NCBI GenBank assembly: GCA_024233545.1
Contig: JACKPL010000012.1
Coordinates: 1 to 56,992 of the forward strand
DNA from: a bacterium
GTDB lineage: Bacteria; Auribacterota; Auribacteria; Auribacterales; Auribacteraceae
DNA length: 56,992 nucleotides
Direction of reading: 5' to 3'
Every line of letters begins with the position of its first letter. Within the stretch, counting starts at the first letter, position 1. Below the pieces are notes generated by a model, which saw only the letters and a list, made by a program, of their open reading frames with translations, was not told the origin of the DNA and did no database searches. The position numbers and the translations under genes are program-made. Of this stretch, positions 27,587 through 37,051 are shown piece by piece.

Positions 27587-29571
27587 TTGCTTTTTGAATC
27601 CTTTATTATACGAAGCATAGTACGGGCAGTTTCATCATTGGGATGCTTTACAAGAATTTTTTTTAACAGCTTCTCCGCACTGTCTATTTTGTTTTGCTCA
27701 TAATACACCAGCGCTAAATTTCCCATTGCATCAATCATGTATGAATTAAGTGAAACTGCTTTTTTAAAATACATTTCAGCCTGTTGCAATCGTGCTGTTT
27801 GTCGATATAATATCCCTAATTGCGTGTTAAACACATAAGTTTCCCCAAATACTGCAATGCCTTGTAAGAAAATTTTTTCGGCAAGATCATATTTTTCATT
27901 CAGCTGATAAAGTATGCCAAGGTGAACATACGTAATCTGAACATGTGGGCTCCTCTGAAGTTGTTTCACATATTCGCCGCAATACAATTCGGTTTTTTCC
28001 ATGATTTCTTTATTTGATTTGTCAAATATAACGGGATTGATATACTCAAACCCAACCTGCTTTATGAGCGGCGCATATTTTTCAGTGTTTTTGAGGTATA
28101 TCAACGCTACGTCATCAAAATATGCTAATTTCCATAGCGGCGAGTTATGCAAATAGCAATGAAGCGCGGAGTGTTCTTTTTCATAGGGCAATAAAATAAT
28201 ATCGAAGGGATATTTTTTTTCCAATAACTCAAAATAGTGAGGAACAGACAGCGCTCGCCGAAAAAGTTCATATAATTCTCCGCCATATACATCGGCTCTT
28301 CCATCAATAAATACTTTCAAATCAGGATACGAAGTGTATATAACAAATCCACCGTATTCGTATGAATTGAATACATTCCCCGTTATAGTGTACGCATGCA
28401 GAAATGCTATCGCATCAACCGGCATCACCGATTTGTTGATACCGAATCCGATACGGCTAGCGCCTCTTCCTTGAGTGGCAATCGGAGTTCCCTGTTTTAT
28501 TGAAAAAAAAATGAGTATCACCAATCCCAATACACACACCGGTTTAAGATAACTGATATATATATTTCTTATTCTTTGATAAAAAAGAGTGAAATTCAAT
28601 AAGCAGTACGGCAATGCAACCATACCCCAAAACGGGATATTCCGTTGTGATTTTATTCCCAGCAAAAAAAACAAAACAATAACCGCAAACTCAAACAATG
28701 GAGGCTTTTTCCATGCAAGAACATACGACAACAGAACACTTACACTAAAACAAATAAAATAAATGCGTAGGTAATATCCGTTCATACGGCTATCAAATGG
28801 GGAAAACCATTCTCTGTTTTCCGCAATATAACCTTCACGTATCAATGTAAATGGATAGACGAAAATATCTACCCCGTGAGGATTTATGAAACATGCCAAA
28901 CAGGAAAAAATAAGTATCAAGGATACTATTGTTTTTTTCTGAGTCCAAAAGCAGGTTCCACGAAACAGCACAATTTGAGGAACGCAATAGCACGATAAAT
29001 ACAGCAATCCGAACAGAACTCCGCCATGCATATTTGCCCAAACCATCATAAGCAACGGAATACTGCCGAACCAAAACCGGTTACGAGTGGCATGCTGAAA
29101 TTTTTCCACCCATAAAATGAGGAGTGAAAAGAAGAAAAAAGAATATATATGAGGACGCACAAAAAAGCGATGCCGCGACAAATAAAGAAATCCTATAATC
29201 CCCAGTATTGCGACAAAACTGTCTACCGATTTACCGCGGATTATCCTATACAAACAGAGACAAACAAAAAACAACAAGAGTGCTTTGAAAACTATCAAGC
29301 CATTTAAACCGAATGTATGTTCAATAAGAGAAAAAAAGACTTCCGACAGCCATTCGTGACTAATCCATTTATTTCCTGCAGACGTAAAGGAGAAAAAATC
29401 AGAATGCGGTATTCGGTGAGTCTGTAAGATAATTTCGCCTGTTTTTAAATGCCACCATATATCCGCACACGACAGCGGCGTAACTGCAAGAACTACGGCA
29501 AAACAAACCAAAAGACCCCACATTACTATAGTGTAAAACGGCACAATACGCATTATTTTTAATGAATGCAT
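27583..29571 (-). CDS. GT-C-like polytopic membrane protein with C-terminal TPR
   Basis: A 662-residue protein with about ten membrane helices (residues 10-360), a soluble domain and three to four TPR repeats at the end (about 520-655). The first loop, ADIWWHLKTGEIIL then PHSDFFSFT and WISHEWLSE, is a conserved pattern in a family of bacterial membrane proteins built like GT-C glycosyltransferases. The acidic residue next to a membrane helix fits a lipid-linked sugar donor site. The substrate is unknown. It follows engB by 31 bases, probably as the last gene of fusA-pyrB-engB, and its end overlaps the end of the giant gene by 4 bases. MHSLKI or the later MRIVPF could be the start; neither has a strong ribosome site. 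Confidence 0.65.
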   Translation of the reverse strand: MHSLKIMRIVPFYTIVMWGLLVCFAVVLAVTPLSCADIWWHLKTGEIILQTHRIPHSDFFSFTSAGNKWISHEWLSEVFFSLIEHTFGLNGLIVFKALLLFFVCLCLYRIIRGKSVDSFVAILGIIGFLYLSRHRFFVRPHIYSFFFFSLLILWVEKFQHATRNRFWFGSIPLLMMVWANMHGGVLFGLLYLSCYCVPQIVLFRGTCFWTQKKTIVSLILIFSCLACFINPHGVDIFVYPFTLIREGYIAENREWFSPFDSRMNGYYLRIYFICFSVSVLLSYVLAWKKPPLFEFAVIVLFFLLGIKSQRNIPFWGMVALPYCLLNFTLFYQRIRNIYISYLKPVCVLGLVILIFFSIKQGTPIATQGRGASRIGFGINKSVMPVDAIAFLHAYTITGNVFNSYEYGGFVIYTSYPDLKVFIDGRADVYGGELYELFRRALSVPHYFELLEKKYPFDIILLPYEKEHSALHCYLHNSPLWKLAYFDDVALIYLKNTEKYAPLIKQVGFEYINPVIFDKSNKEIMEKTELYCGEYVKQLQRSPHVQITYVHLGILYQLNEKYDLAEKIFLQGIAVFGETYVFNTQLGILYRQTARLQQAEMYFKKAVSLNSYMIDAMGNLALVYYEQNKIDSAEKLLKKILVKHPNDETARTMLRIIKDSKSN

Positions 29572-29602
29572 ATATAGTTAAACCTTTGCAATTCAAACAA
29601 CA

Positions 29603-30178
29603 TTATAACGTAGCCGAAATTGCTTTGAGAATTTCCTCTTTTCCCTGCCGGTTCAACGCAGAGAAAAGAATGCACTCTTCAGGTTTAAGCATCAGTTTTC
29701 GGCTTATTTCAAGTTGCTTTTTCTTTGCATCATTGCGCGATACTTTATCAGATTTCGTAATAACAATCATATACGGAAGGTGATAGTTGACAATCATATC
29801 AAAAAAGGTCATGTCTTTTTCAGACAACTCTCGCCGGACATCAAGTAAAAAGAGGACTTTGCGGATATTGATTGCTTCACGGAAATATTGATTGAGCAAA
29901 TATTTCCATTGTTCTTGAGCGGTTTTTGACGTTTTTGCATATCCATATCCCGGCACATCGACAAAATAACATTCTTCATTAACCTTGAAGAAATTGATCG
30001 ATCTGGTTACACCGGGTTTCTGTCCGACGCGCACCAGTTTTTTATTATTTACCAGAGTGCGCAATAACGATGACTTGCCAACATTCGACTTACCCGCAAA
30101 TACAAATTGCGGCAGATCGTAACAGAACGAGTCAGGACTGCCGGCAATCTGATGCAGAACTACTGAAGTAATTTTCAT
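29603..30178 (-). CDS. engB: Ribosome biogenesis GTPase EngB/YsxC
   Basis: EngB is an essential GTPase that helps assemble the large ribosomal subunit. The 191-residue protein has the G1 loop GKSNVGKS at 29-36, the G2 region PGVTRSINFF, the G3 motif DVPGYG at 74-79, and the G4 motif TKSD near 137. This spacing and length are typical. It starts 4 bases after the pyrB stop, so it is almost certainly cotranscribed with it. Confidence 0.95.
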   Translation of the reverse strand: MKITSVVLHQIAGSPDSFCYDLPQFVFAGKSNVGKSSLLRTLVNNKKLVRVGQKPGVTRSINFFKVNEECYFVDVPGYGYAKTSKTAQEQWKYLLNQYFREAINIRKVLFLLDVRRELSEKDMTFFDMIVNYHLPYMIVITKSDKVSRNDAKKKQLEISRKLMLKPEECILFSALNRQGKEEILKAISATL

Positions 30179-30182
30179 AATC

Positions 30183-31277
30183 TTATACTATATTGCTATG
30201 CTGAGAAAAATAATTGAGTACCTGCTTCTCTTTCTGAAAAATCTTTATCAGAAGAGCCGCTCGAACCCACATTCCGTTTCTTTCCTGCCGCCAATACATT
30301 GCTCGAGAATCATTATCGATTGAAGGGTCTATTTCTTTGCGCCTCGGCAAAGGATGCATAATAATCGCATCTTTTTTCATTAGGGATAAATGCCGTTCTA
30401 AAAGATGAAAACGCTCGTATTCTTTTTCACTGATTGCTCCCACAACCTCATACTCATCTTGAATACGCGTCATATAGACTGCATCAACGTGCGGCAACAC
30501 CGATTCAATATCATCGTTTTCGAAAAATTGAATATTGTTTCTGCTAAGCACTGATTTAATGTCATCACCCATTCTCAACTCATTTGGAGCAACATAAAAT
30601 ATTTTCACCCCATTATAATTCGTCAGCAGATAACTCAACGACCGCACAGTCCTGCCGCGCATTAAGTCGCCAACCATGGCGATGGATTTTCCGTCTATGC
30701 CGCCGTTTTCTTCAAAAGAGCGTTCCAGAGTGTATATATCCAACAACGCCTGTGTAGGATGCTGGTCTCTGCCGGAACCCGCGTTGATCACAGGAACAGG
30801 GCGATCAGAATTATTCAGTACCCATGCCGCAGTTTCTGCAAACCCTTCGGACGGGTGGCGCATGATAATAACGTCAACATAACTTGAAAATGTCCGTATC
30901 GTATCGGAAGGCGTTTCTCCCTTTACTTCGGATGACGTCGATGGATCGCGCACTTCTGAAACTTTGATTCCTAGAATATGGCATGCGTTAAGGAATGAGA
31001 GAAATGTCCGAGTTGAAGGCTGAATAAAATACAACATTGCCCGTTTGTGAGCTAAGACCGTCTGGAGCCACATCATACCTTCATAACTTTTAGCAATTTT
31101 GCGAGTAGCATTAGCAATAGTGCATATTTCTTCCAAAAGTTCTCTTGAAAACTGTTGAGAAAGAAGCACGTCGAAAAGAGCCCCCTCTTTTTGATAGAAT
31201 GCCACTTTTTGTTCTGTGGAAAGAGATTTAAACTGGACTAATGAAATATTACGCGGATCAATTGTATCAGTTTTCAT
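30183..31277 (-). CDS. pyrB: Aspartate carbamoyltransferase catalytic chain
   Basis: PyrB condenses carbamoyl phosphate with aspartate in pyrimidine synthesis. The carbamoyl-phosphate loop STRTF, the HPTQALLDIYT segment and the HPLPR active-site strand are all present. From the ATG at 31277, which follows AAGGG by 7 bases, it has 364 residues. This is longer than the usual 310, with an extra N-terminal helical region of about 50 residues, a form seen in some PVC and other bacteria. No regulatory pyrI gene is nearby. It lies between fusA (38 bases away) and engB (4 bases). Confidence 0.94.
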   Translation of the reverse strand: MKTDTIDPRNISLVQFKSLSTEQKVAFYQKEGALFDVLLSQQFSRELLEEICTIANATRKIAKSYEGMMWLQTVLAHKRAMLYFIQPSTRTFLSFLNACHILGIKVSEVRDPSTSSEVKGETPSDTIRTFSSYVDVIIMRHPSEGFAETAAWVLNNSDRPVPVINAGSGRDQHPTQALLDIYTLERSFEENGGIDGKSIAMVGDLMRGRTVRSLSYLLTNYNGVKIFYVAPNELRMGDDIKSVLSRNNIQFFENDDIESVLPHVDAVYMTRIQDEYEVVGAISEKEYERFHLLERHLSLMKKDAIIMHPLPRRKEIDPSIDNDSRAMYWRQERNGMWVRAALLIKIFQKEKQVLNYFSQHSNIV

Positions 31278-31315
31278 TATTATGCCCTTTTTTAACACCT
31301 AATCGAATTACACAC

Positions 31316-33373
31316 TTAATCATTCTTATCTCCAAAATGGGAGAATTTCATATTAAACGTTCCACGCCCTTCGGTCAACGACCGTAAAGAAGTACTATAG
31401 CCAAATAAAACTGACAACGGGGCTTGTGCAGTAATATTTTTCAAGACATCTGCAGAAGGGTTACCTGAAACATCCTCATTAAAAGTTATGTCCTGCAATT
31501 GCCCTCCGCGCGCATTTATATCGCCGATAACAGGGCCGGTGTATTTATCCGGAACGATAACATCCAGCCTCATAATTGGCTCTAATAGCTTCGGTTTGCC
31601 TTTATGAAGAGCATCGTTTAATGCGATATTTGCGACTGCACATATTGCCAATTCACTTAATTCGATAGGGTTATATCCGACATCCAGCAAAGTTACTTTA
31701 AGATCAGTCAACGGATACCCGCTAATGACACCTGAATGTGAAGCGCTTATGATTGTTTTTTCTATCCACTGATGAACAGCCGGCAAGACATCTTCCCGTT
31801 TAATGTTATCTACATAAAAGAAACCGGTATTTCGTTCCAGCGGTTCCAATTGAAGAGCCAGCTTTGCATAATGTGTCTTATCAGCAATAACTTTATTGAA
31901 TTCCGACTCATGAGTTATTTTTTTCATGACCGTTTCGCGGTAAACGACTTGAGGTTTTCCTGTGTTTACTTCAACATTAAAGTCTTCAAATAACCGGTTG
32001 ACGACTACTTCAAGATGTAATTCCCCCATTCCTGAAATAACTTTTTGCCCGGTATCATTATCGATACGGAAACTAAATGTAGGGTCATCCTGCCCTGCTT
32101 TTTTAAGCGATTCAAGAAGCTTATCTTCATCCACTTTCTTCTTGGGTTCGATTGCAAGCGAAATGACCGGTTCCGGAATTTCAATTTTTTCTAATATTAT
32201 GGGATGTTCAGGGTCACACAACGTATCGCCAGTCATAGCAAACTTCAAACCCGTCAGCGCAACGATATCGCCTGCATACGCCTCATCGGCACGTTCACGT
32301 TTATTTGCGTGCATATAAAATATTCGGGCAATGCGTTCGGCTTTATCACAGGTCATGTTCTGCGTAACTAATCCTTTGGAAATTTTACCTGAATATACTT
32401 TCAAAAACACTAGCCGTGTGTCCTTGTCAGTTATAACCTTAAACACTAAACCGCAAAACGGTTCATTGATTACCATTTTGCGTAATTTTATTTCACCGGT
32501 TTCCGGTTCAATACCTTCAACGGGGGGAATATCATTTGGAGAGGGGAGATAATCGACAATTGCATCAAGCAGGGGTTGAATCCCTTTGTTTTTTAATGCC
32601 GCACCGCATAATACCGGCACAATATGATTAGCAATAGTTGCTTTCCGTAATACCGTATGAATTTCTTTTTCCGAGATCGGCTCGGAGTTTACATATTTAT
32701 CAAGGAGTTTCTCGCTATGTTCGGCGAGTATTTCTATCATGTGTTCTCGGTAAGTACGCGCTTGTTCCAAATAGTCGTTCGGGATGGGTTCTCTGATAAC
32801 TGTTGTGCCTTCGTCCTCGTCAGAATTATAAACTGCCTCCATCCTGATTAAATCTATAACACCGGTAAACGAATCTTCTTTGCCCATGGGGATTTGAATC
32901 GGAACAGGGGTGGCTCGCAACCGGCTTTTCATCATATCGATACACCGGTTAAAACTTGCGCCTGCCCGATCCATTTTATTAACAAACGCCAGTCGAGGCA
33001 CCTTATATTTATCTGCTTGGCGCCATACTGTTTCGGATTGGGGTTCCACACCGCCTCGTGCGCAAAAAATGATAACGGCGCCATCTAATACACGTAATGA
33101 ACGTTCCACTTCTATGGTAAAATCGACATGCCCGGGAGTGTCAATAATGTTAAATCGGTAATCGTTCCAGTGTACGGTTGTTGCGGCAGAAGTAATGGTA
33201 ATGCCACGTTTCCGTTCTTCGGGCAGATAATCCATAACGGTTGTTCCGTCATCAATCTCACCGATTTTATGTGTTCGGTGAGTGTAAAAAAGCGTCCTCT
33301 CGGTAACAGTTGTTTTCCCTGCATCGATATGGGCTATAAAACCGAGATTTCTTGTTTTTTGGAAATTACTCAT
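31316..33373 (-). CDS. fusA: Elongation factor G
   Basis: EF-G is the GTPase that drives ribosomal translocation. The 685 residues include G1 AHIDAGKTT near residue 15, G2 RGITITSAATT, G3 DTPGHVD and G4 NKMD, followed by the usual domains II to V. The segment IDDGTTVMDYLPEERKRG differs slightly from the commonest EF-G version, so it could be the EF-G2 type or the only EF-G; the window does not decide. It is not next to rpsL, rpsG or tuf, as classical fusA often is, but leads a small operon with pyrB and engB. Confidence 0.92.
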   Translation of the reverse strand: MSNFQKTRNLGFIAHIDAGKTTVTERTLFYTHRTHKIGEIDDGTTVMDYLPEERKRGITITSAATTVHWNDYRFNIIDTPGHVDFTIEVERSLRVLDGAVIIFCARGGVEPQSETVWRQADKYKVPRLAFVNKMDRAGASFNRCIDMMKSRLRATPVPIQIPMGKEDSFTGVIDLIRMEAVYNSDEDEGTTVIREPIPNDYLEQARTYREHMIEILAEHSEKLLDKYVNSEPISEKEIHTVLRKATIANHIVPVLCGAALKNKGIQPLLDAIVDYLPSPNDIPPVEGIEPETGEIKLRKMVINEPFCGLVFKVITDKDTRLVFLKVYSGKISKGLVTQNMTCDKAERIARIFYMHANKRERADEAYAGDIVALTGLKFAMTGDTLCDPEHPIILEKIEIPEPVISLAIEPKKKVDEDKLLESLKKAGQDDPTFSFRIDNDTGQKVISGMGELHLEVVVNRLFEDFNVEVNTGKPQVVYRETVMKKITHESEFNKVIADKTHYAKLALQLEPLERNTGFFYVDNIKREDVLPAVHQWIEKTIISASHSGVISGYPLTDLKVTLLDVGYNPIELSELAICAVANIALNDALHKGKPKLLEPIMRLDVIVPDKYTGPVIGDINARGGQLQDITFNEDVSGNPSADVLKNITAQAPLSVLFGYSTSLRSLTEGRGTFNMKFSHFGDKND

Positions 33374-33413
33374 GGGGTAACTTTAACGCTAGTGGATTCA
33401 AATATGCCCAAAC

Positions 33414-33443
33414 ATAATAGCATTATGAATACTTTATTCGCAA
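33414..33443 (-). promoter_or_regulatory. Possible promoter of fusA-pyrB-engB
   Basis: On the minus strand TTGCGA (33443-33438) and TATTAT (33419-33414) are 18 bases apart and lie about 40 bases before the fusA ATG. The match is moderate and the region is AT-rich. Confidence 0.35.
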
Positions 33444-33538
33444 CACTTTAATTTAAATTTACCCACAAGATAATTGATAAAATAGTTTTTTATGTGTGTA
33501 CCTAGAATATGCTATTGTAGAACTGTTCTAATAACTGA

Positions 33539-34093
33539 TTACGCCGCCAACGAAATGATAGATTCTTCTTGTCTTTCTTCAACAAGCGAGATAGTCCGTA
33601 CAGAACGCAGGCCGACTAACACGATGGGAAATGAGACTAACGCCGCAATGTCGGCATAGTTGATTGCAAAATTCAATTCGTATTCGCCTGCAAACGAAGA
33701 ATAACCGATCCAATCAACAACATACCCTCGAAAAATGATATCAACCGCATTACCGAGCAGTGCGCCGATTAACAAACCCATTGCATAGTAAACTGATATT
33801 TTAGATATCCGTTTTGAAATCAGATAGTATGCAATATAAATCCCTATACACGGCAAAAGGATCATACGAATAAAAAGCTGGTGCATTTCAAAATAGTGCC
33901 GTACATTGATAAAGAAAAAATGTATTCCCGCAGAACCAATCATCTTCTCAAATAAACTAATGATATGATAACTTTCCGTTGCAGGATCACTAACAGCAAT
34001 AGCGGAAACAAAAAATTTAGTAAGTTGGTCAACTGCTAATGTAATAAGGCCTGAAGCGATGAATATATTTTTCTTCGATAAAAACTGCTTCAT
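33539..34093 (-). CDS. lspA: Lipoprotein signal peptidase (LspA-like)
   Basis: LspA is the inner-membrane aspartyl peptidase that removes signal peptides from lipidated prolipoproteins. The 184-residue protein from the ATG at 34093 (after AAGGG) has four membrane helices. It keeps both catalytic aspartates, in GNAVDII and in NYADIAAL, and the connecting RGYVVDWIGY loop. The first helix motif AVDQLTKFFV is also typical. The loop between the two aspartates (SSFAGEYELNFA) is somewhat longer than usual. The open frame extends to 34309, but the extra residues overlap the divergent macro-domain gene and lack LspA features. Confidence 0.85.
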   Translation of the reverse strand: MKQFLSKKNIFIASGLITLAVDQLTKFFVSAIAVSDPATESYHIISLFEKMIGSAGIHFFFINVRHYFEMHQLFIRMILLPCIGIYIAYYLISKRISKISVYYAMGLLIGALLGNAVDIIFRGYVVDWIGYSSFAGEYELNFAINYADIAALVSFPIVLVGLRSVRTISLVEERQEESIISLAA

Positions 34094-34268
34094 TCTGATC
34101 CCTTTCATGTCTTTTTTGCCAACGACAAATCCATTATAACATATATTTATTTCAAATGGTAGAGGATGATAAGAAAAATTTTTATAAATTACGTAACAAA
34201 AGGTTTTTCTGGCATTTAAAGGAAGAAAAAGATAGAGTGATATCAAAACATTCTTAAGGAGATTTTCA

Positions 34269-34820
34269 ATGTCAATAACACTGGTAAACACTGAACTTTT
34301 GATTCTCAATGGCGTATATCACCAAATCGGTGCTGACGCGCTTATTTTTCCAACCAACACATATCTGTGGATGGGAAACCCAATCTCAAACGACATAAAA
34401 AAAAGAGCGGGCACTGAGATTGAACAACAAGCCATCGACCAAGGACCGGTAGCAGAAGGTATATCAATCATTACTGAAAGCGGAAATTTACCTTATAAAA
34501 AACTTATTCATTGCGCCTGTATCTCTCAAGAAATGCATATTGCTGTCAATGCGTGTTCAGCATATGTTAAAAACAGCTTACTTCTTGCGGCATCACACAA
34601 TGTTCAATCAATACATATAATTCCTTTTTTTCTTGATACCCTGCATGTTCATCTTTTTACTGTTGCCGAACAGATGCTACAAGGGATTATAGACTTTTGC
34701 ATCAATCACAAAACGTCTGTGAAAAGAATAACCGTTATTTCAGAAGATAAAACGATTATTGAGGTTTTCAACAATACTATTTCTACTATTTTTCAAATGA
34801 AGAAAAAGAAAAAAGGATGA
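34269..34820 (+). CDS. Macro-domain protein
   Basis: A 183-residue protein with the macro-domain pattern: ALIFPTNTYLWMGNPIS for the ADP-ribose-binding loop, KRAGTEIEQQA for the next helix, GISIITESGNLPYKKLIHCA for the central strand, then an alpha/beta end. Macro domains bind or hydrolyse ADP-ribose groups on proteins, nucleic acids or metabolites. The usual GGG before the phosphate loop reads MGNPIS here, so binding may be weaker or altered. AAGGAG lies 7 bases before the ATG. It diverges from lspA and ends 4 bases from the queC stop on the other strand. Confidence 0.78.
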   Translation: MSITLVNTELLILNGVYHQIGADALIFPTNTYLWMGNPISNDIKKRAGTEIEQQAIDQGPVAEGISIITESGNLPYKKLIHCACISQEMHIAVNACSAYVKNSLLLAASHNVQSIHIIPFFLDTLHVHLFTVAEQMLQGIIDFCINHKTSVKRITVISEDKTIIEVFNNTISTIFQMKKKKKG

Positions 34821-34823
34821 ATC

Positions 34824-35510
34824 TTACTTCTGATATATGGTCGGGTCAGGAATACACGCTTCAAGAAAACCTTTTTTTCGCAGGCAACAGCTGTCGCATT
34901 TTCCACATGCTCTGCCCGCTCCATCCGGTTGATAACAACTGACGGTAAGGCTATAATCACAACCGGCTGAATAGCCTTGCCGGATAATTTCGCATTTTGT
35001 CAGATGAATTAGAGGGGTACGTATAGTAAACGGCTTATTAGAAACACCCGCCTTTGTACCCAGATTCGCCATTCGTTCAAACGCTTCAATAAACTCAGGG
35101 CGGCAATCGGGATAACCACTATAATCAACAGCATTCACACCGATAAAAATATCTCGAGCTCCAATTACTTCTGCCCACGCAAGGGCATACGAGAGAAAAA
35201 TTGTATTCCGAGCAGGCACATAGGTAACAGGAATTTCGGCAGATATTTGTTCATCAGTTCTATTTTCAGGAACAGCAATAGCATCCGTTAGAGCCGAATT
35301 GCCGATAGCTTTGAGAATATCAAGATTGAGAACCAAATGCTTTTTCACCTTAAGCTTGCAAGCAATCTTACCTGCGGCTTCAACTTCAACATGATGTCTT
35401 TGGTGATAAAAAATAGTCAAAGCATAGAGTTCAAATCCTTGCCGCATAGCTAATGCGGCGGTTGTATAGGAATCAAGCCCTCCGCTTAATAACACCAGAG
35501 CATATGCCAC
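34824..35510 (-). CDS. queC: 7-cyano-7-deazaguanine synthase
   Basis: QueC converts 7-carboxy-7-deazaguanine, ATP and ammonia to preQ0 in the queuosine pathway. From the GTG at 35510 it has 228 residues. The ATP loop LLSGGLDSYT starts near residue 7, YVPARNTIFLSYALAWAE is in the middle, and the zinc cysteines near the end appear in CYQPDGAGRACGKCDSCC. The open frame extends upstream through queE, but AGGAG with a 6-base spacer supports the GTG. It starts 1 base after the queE stop, so the two consecutive enzymes are coupled. queD and queF are not in the window. Confidence 0.93.
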   Translation of the reverse strand: MAYALVLLSGGLDSYTTAALAMRQGFELYALTIFYHQRHHVEVEAAGKIACKLKVKKHLVLNLDILKAIGNSALTDAIAVPENRTDEQISAEIPVTYVPARNTIFLSYALAWAEVIGARDIFIGVNAVDYSGYPDCRPEFIEAFERMANLGTKAGVSNKPFTIRTPLIHLTKCEIIRQGYSAGCDYSLTVSCYQPDGAGRACGKCDSCCLRKKGFLEACIPDPTIYQK

Positions 35511-35511
35511 T

Positions 35512-36174
35512 TTATACTCCTTTGGCTTTCGGCCCCCATATAATTTTGTGCAGTTGTATTTGCATACGAATATTTTCCAATCCATCTTCGAGCATCCACT
35601 CAGCCAAACTGCGCGGCTCCACTCGCCCCCAAACAGGCGAGAAGATATGAGAACATTTCTTTAGAAGATTGTGGTGTTTTATGAACTCCACAGACCACTT
35701 GTAATCATCGTAACTTGAGAGGACATATTTCAGTTCATCTTTCATTGAAATATGAGTCAGGTTTGCAAGCAGAAACGTATTGCCCGCGCCGCTATCCGGA
35801 CATTTGACATCAAGAATAAATATTACTTCCTTAGGAAATAAACTTATATCGTAAGTTCCGTTTGATTCAATCAGTATAGTGAACCCTTCAGAAATCAGTA
35901 TGCGAGACAATTCAGGAAGCCCTTTTTGGACTAACGGTTCGCCGCCTGTAAACTCGATGAGTTTACAGGGATAAGAATAAATAGCCTCAAGAAGTTTTTC
36001 CTGTTCCCACAGCTGTCCGTCTTGCGCGGTGAGCGCCTCAGGAGTATCACAATAGTTACAACGAATATTGCATTCTGCAAAACGGAGCATCACACAGGGA
36101 AAACCGCTGTAACTGGATTCGCCTTGAATGGTATAATATATTTCTTTAATATTAAAAAATTTGTCTGGGTTCAT
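35512..36174 (-). CDS. queE: 7-carboxy-7-deazaguanine synthase
   Basis: QueE is a radical SAM enzyme that contracts the ring of carboxy-tetrahydropterin to give 7-carboxy-7-deazaguanine. The cluster motif is CNIRCNYC (C35, C39, C42), the usual CxxxCxxC. GGEP lies at 77-80 and the N-terminal IYYTIQGES is typical. The 220-residue length is normal. It sits 24 bases after a TPR gene and directly before queC. Confidence 0.93.
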   Translation of the reverse strand: MNPDKFFNIKEIYYTIQGESSYSGFPCVMLRFAECNIRCNYCDTPEALTAQDGQLWEQEKLLEAIYSYPCKLIEFTGGEPLVQKGLPELSRILISEGFTILIESNGTYDISLFPKEVIFILDVKCPDSGAGNTFLLANLTHISMKDELKYVLSSYDDYKWSVEFIKHHNLLKKCSHIFSPVWGRVEPRSLAEWMLEDGLENIRMQIQLHKIIWGPKAKGV

Positions 36175-36198
36175 TATAAAAAAGCGGTTGCTGAAAAG

Positions 36199-36948
36199 TT
36201 AATCTTTGAATGGTTCTTCTTGGTCTTCATCTTCTTCAAAAAATTCGCTTTCTTCATCTTCAAGCTGGATATTTGGATCATCAATTTCCTGATGAATTTT
36301 TGCGAGTTCGTCGAGATCGATATGTTCTTCGTTGGGATATATAAAAACGAATAGTTCATCAGCGCGTTTTTCATCCAGCTTTTTTAATTCGCGGTACTCT
36401 TGGATAGCTTGTATTTTTTTTCCTTGTTCTAGATAGAGCAATCCTAAGGCATAGCGAGTATGTATATCGCTGGGAATCATATTTTTTACTTGTTCCAATG
36501 CGTTCACCGCTCTATCCAATTCATTGCAATGATAATACGCCCACCCCAATTCTCTGAGAATCTCAGGATCATTGCTATTAAGCGAATTAAGCTTTTCGTA
36601 GGCTTCACGCAATTTCACATATTCTTTTTCTTTCTTAAAAATTTCCGCAAGGGAAACATATGGTTCCATTAAATCCGGATCAATTTCAATCGCTTTTTCG
36701 TACCAATGGCATGCTTTCTTGACACTTTTCAACTGCATATAACTATGTCCCATTTCACAGCATAACTCGGATGAAATTTCACCTCCCGCAATATAAAATT
36801 CTATACGCCTGATATTTTTGCGGATTATCCTGCGGCCCTGCCATTTTCGAAGAAGAAAAAAAGAAAGCACGATTACCAAGACAGCGGAGATGAGCATGAA
36901 AACAAAAAACATTATCTCCCGTGCCGAGTAATACATGAACAAATCCAT
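36199..36948 (-). CDS. Membrane-anchored TPR protein with acidic tail
   Basis: A 249-residue protein with one N-terminal membrane helix (IMFFVFMLISAVLVIVLSFF), a short basic stretch, then four to five TPR repeats between residues 60 and 200 (for example KKACHWYEKAIEIDPD and PEILRELGWAYYHCNELDRA). The last 45 residues are strongly acidic. The topology suggests a protein held at the inner membrane to recruit partners through the TPRs, with the basic segment after the helix pointing to a cytoplasmic location. No family assignment is possible. It precedes queE by 24 bases but may be functionally unrelated. Confidence 0.7.
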   Translation of the reverse strand: MDLFMYYSAREIMFFVFMLISAVLVIVLSFFLLRKWQGRRIIRKNIRRIEFYIAGGEISSELCCEMGHSYMQLKSVKKACHWYEKAIEIDPDLMEPYVSLAEIFKKEKEYVKLREAYEKLNSLNSNDPEILRELGWAYYHCNELDRAVNALEQVKNMIPSDIHTRYALGLLYLEQGKKIQAIQEYRELKKLDEKRADELFVFIYPNEEHIDLDELAKIHQEIDDPNIQLEDEESEFFEEDEDQEEPFKD

Positions 36949-37051
36949 TGTTTCCTGTATTCTTTCTTCAATTACGCATACTAATTCCTCAAACTGTTAA
37001 ATAGTACAGCAAGAAGAAAATTTAATCTACATGATTTTTCTACAGGAATAA

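Noticed and set aside
33518..33530. Palindrome TAGAACTGTTCTA as a LexA-type operator
   Set aside because: The half-site spacing does not fit the common GAAC-N4-GTTC or CTGT-N8-ACAG boxes, and no SOS gene is next to it.
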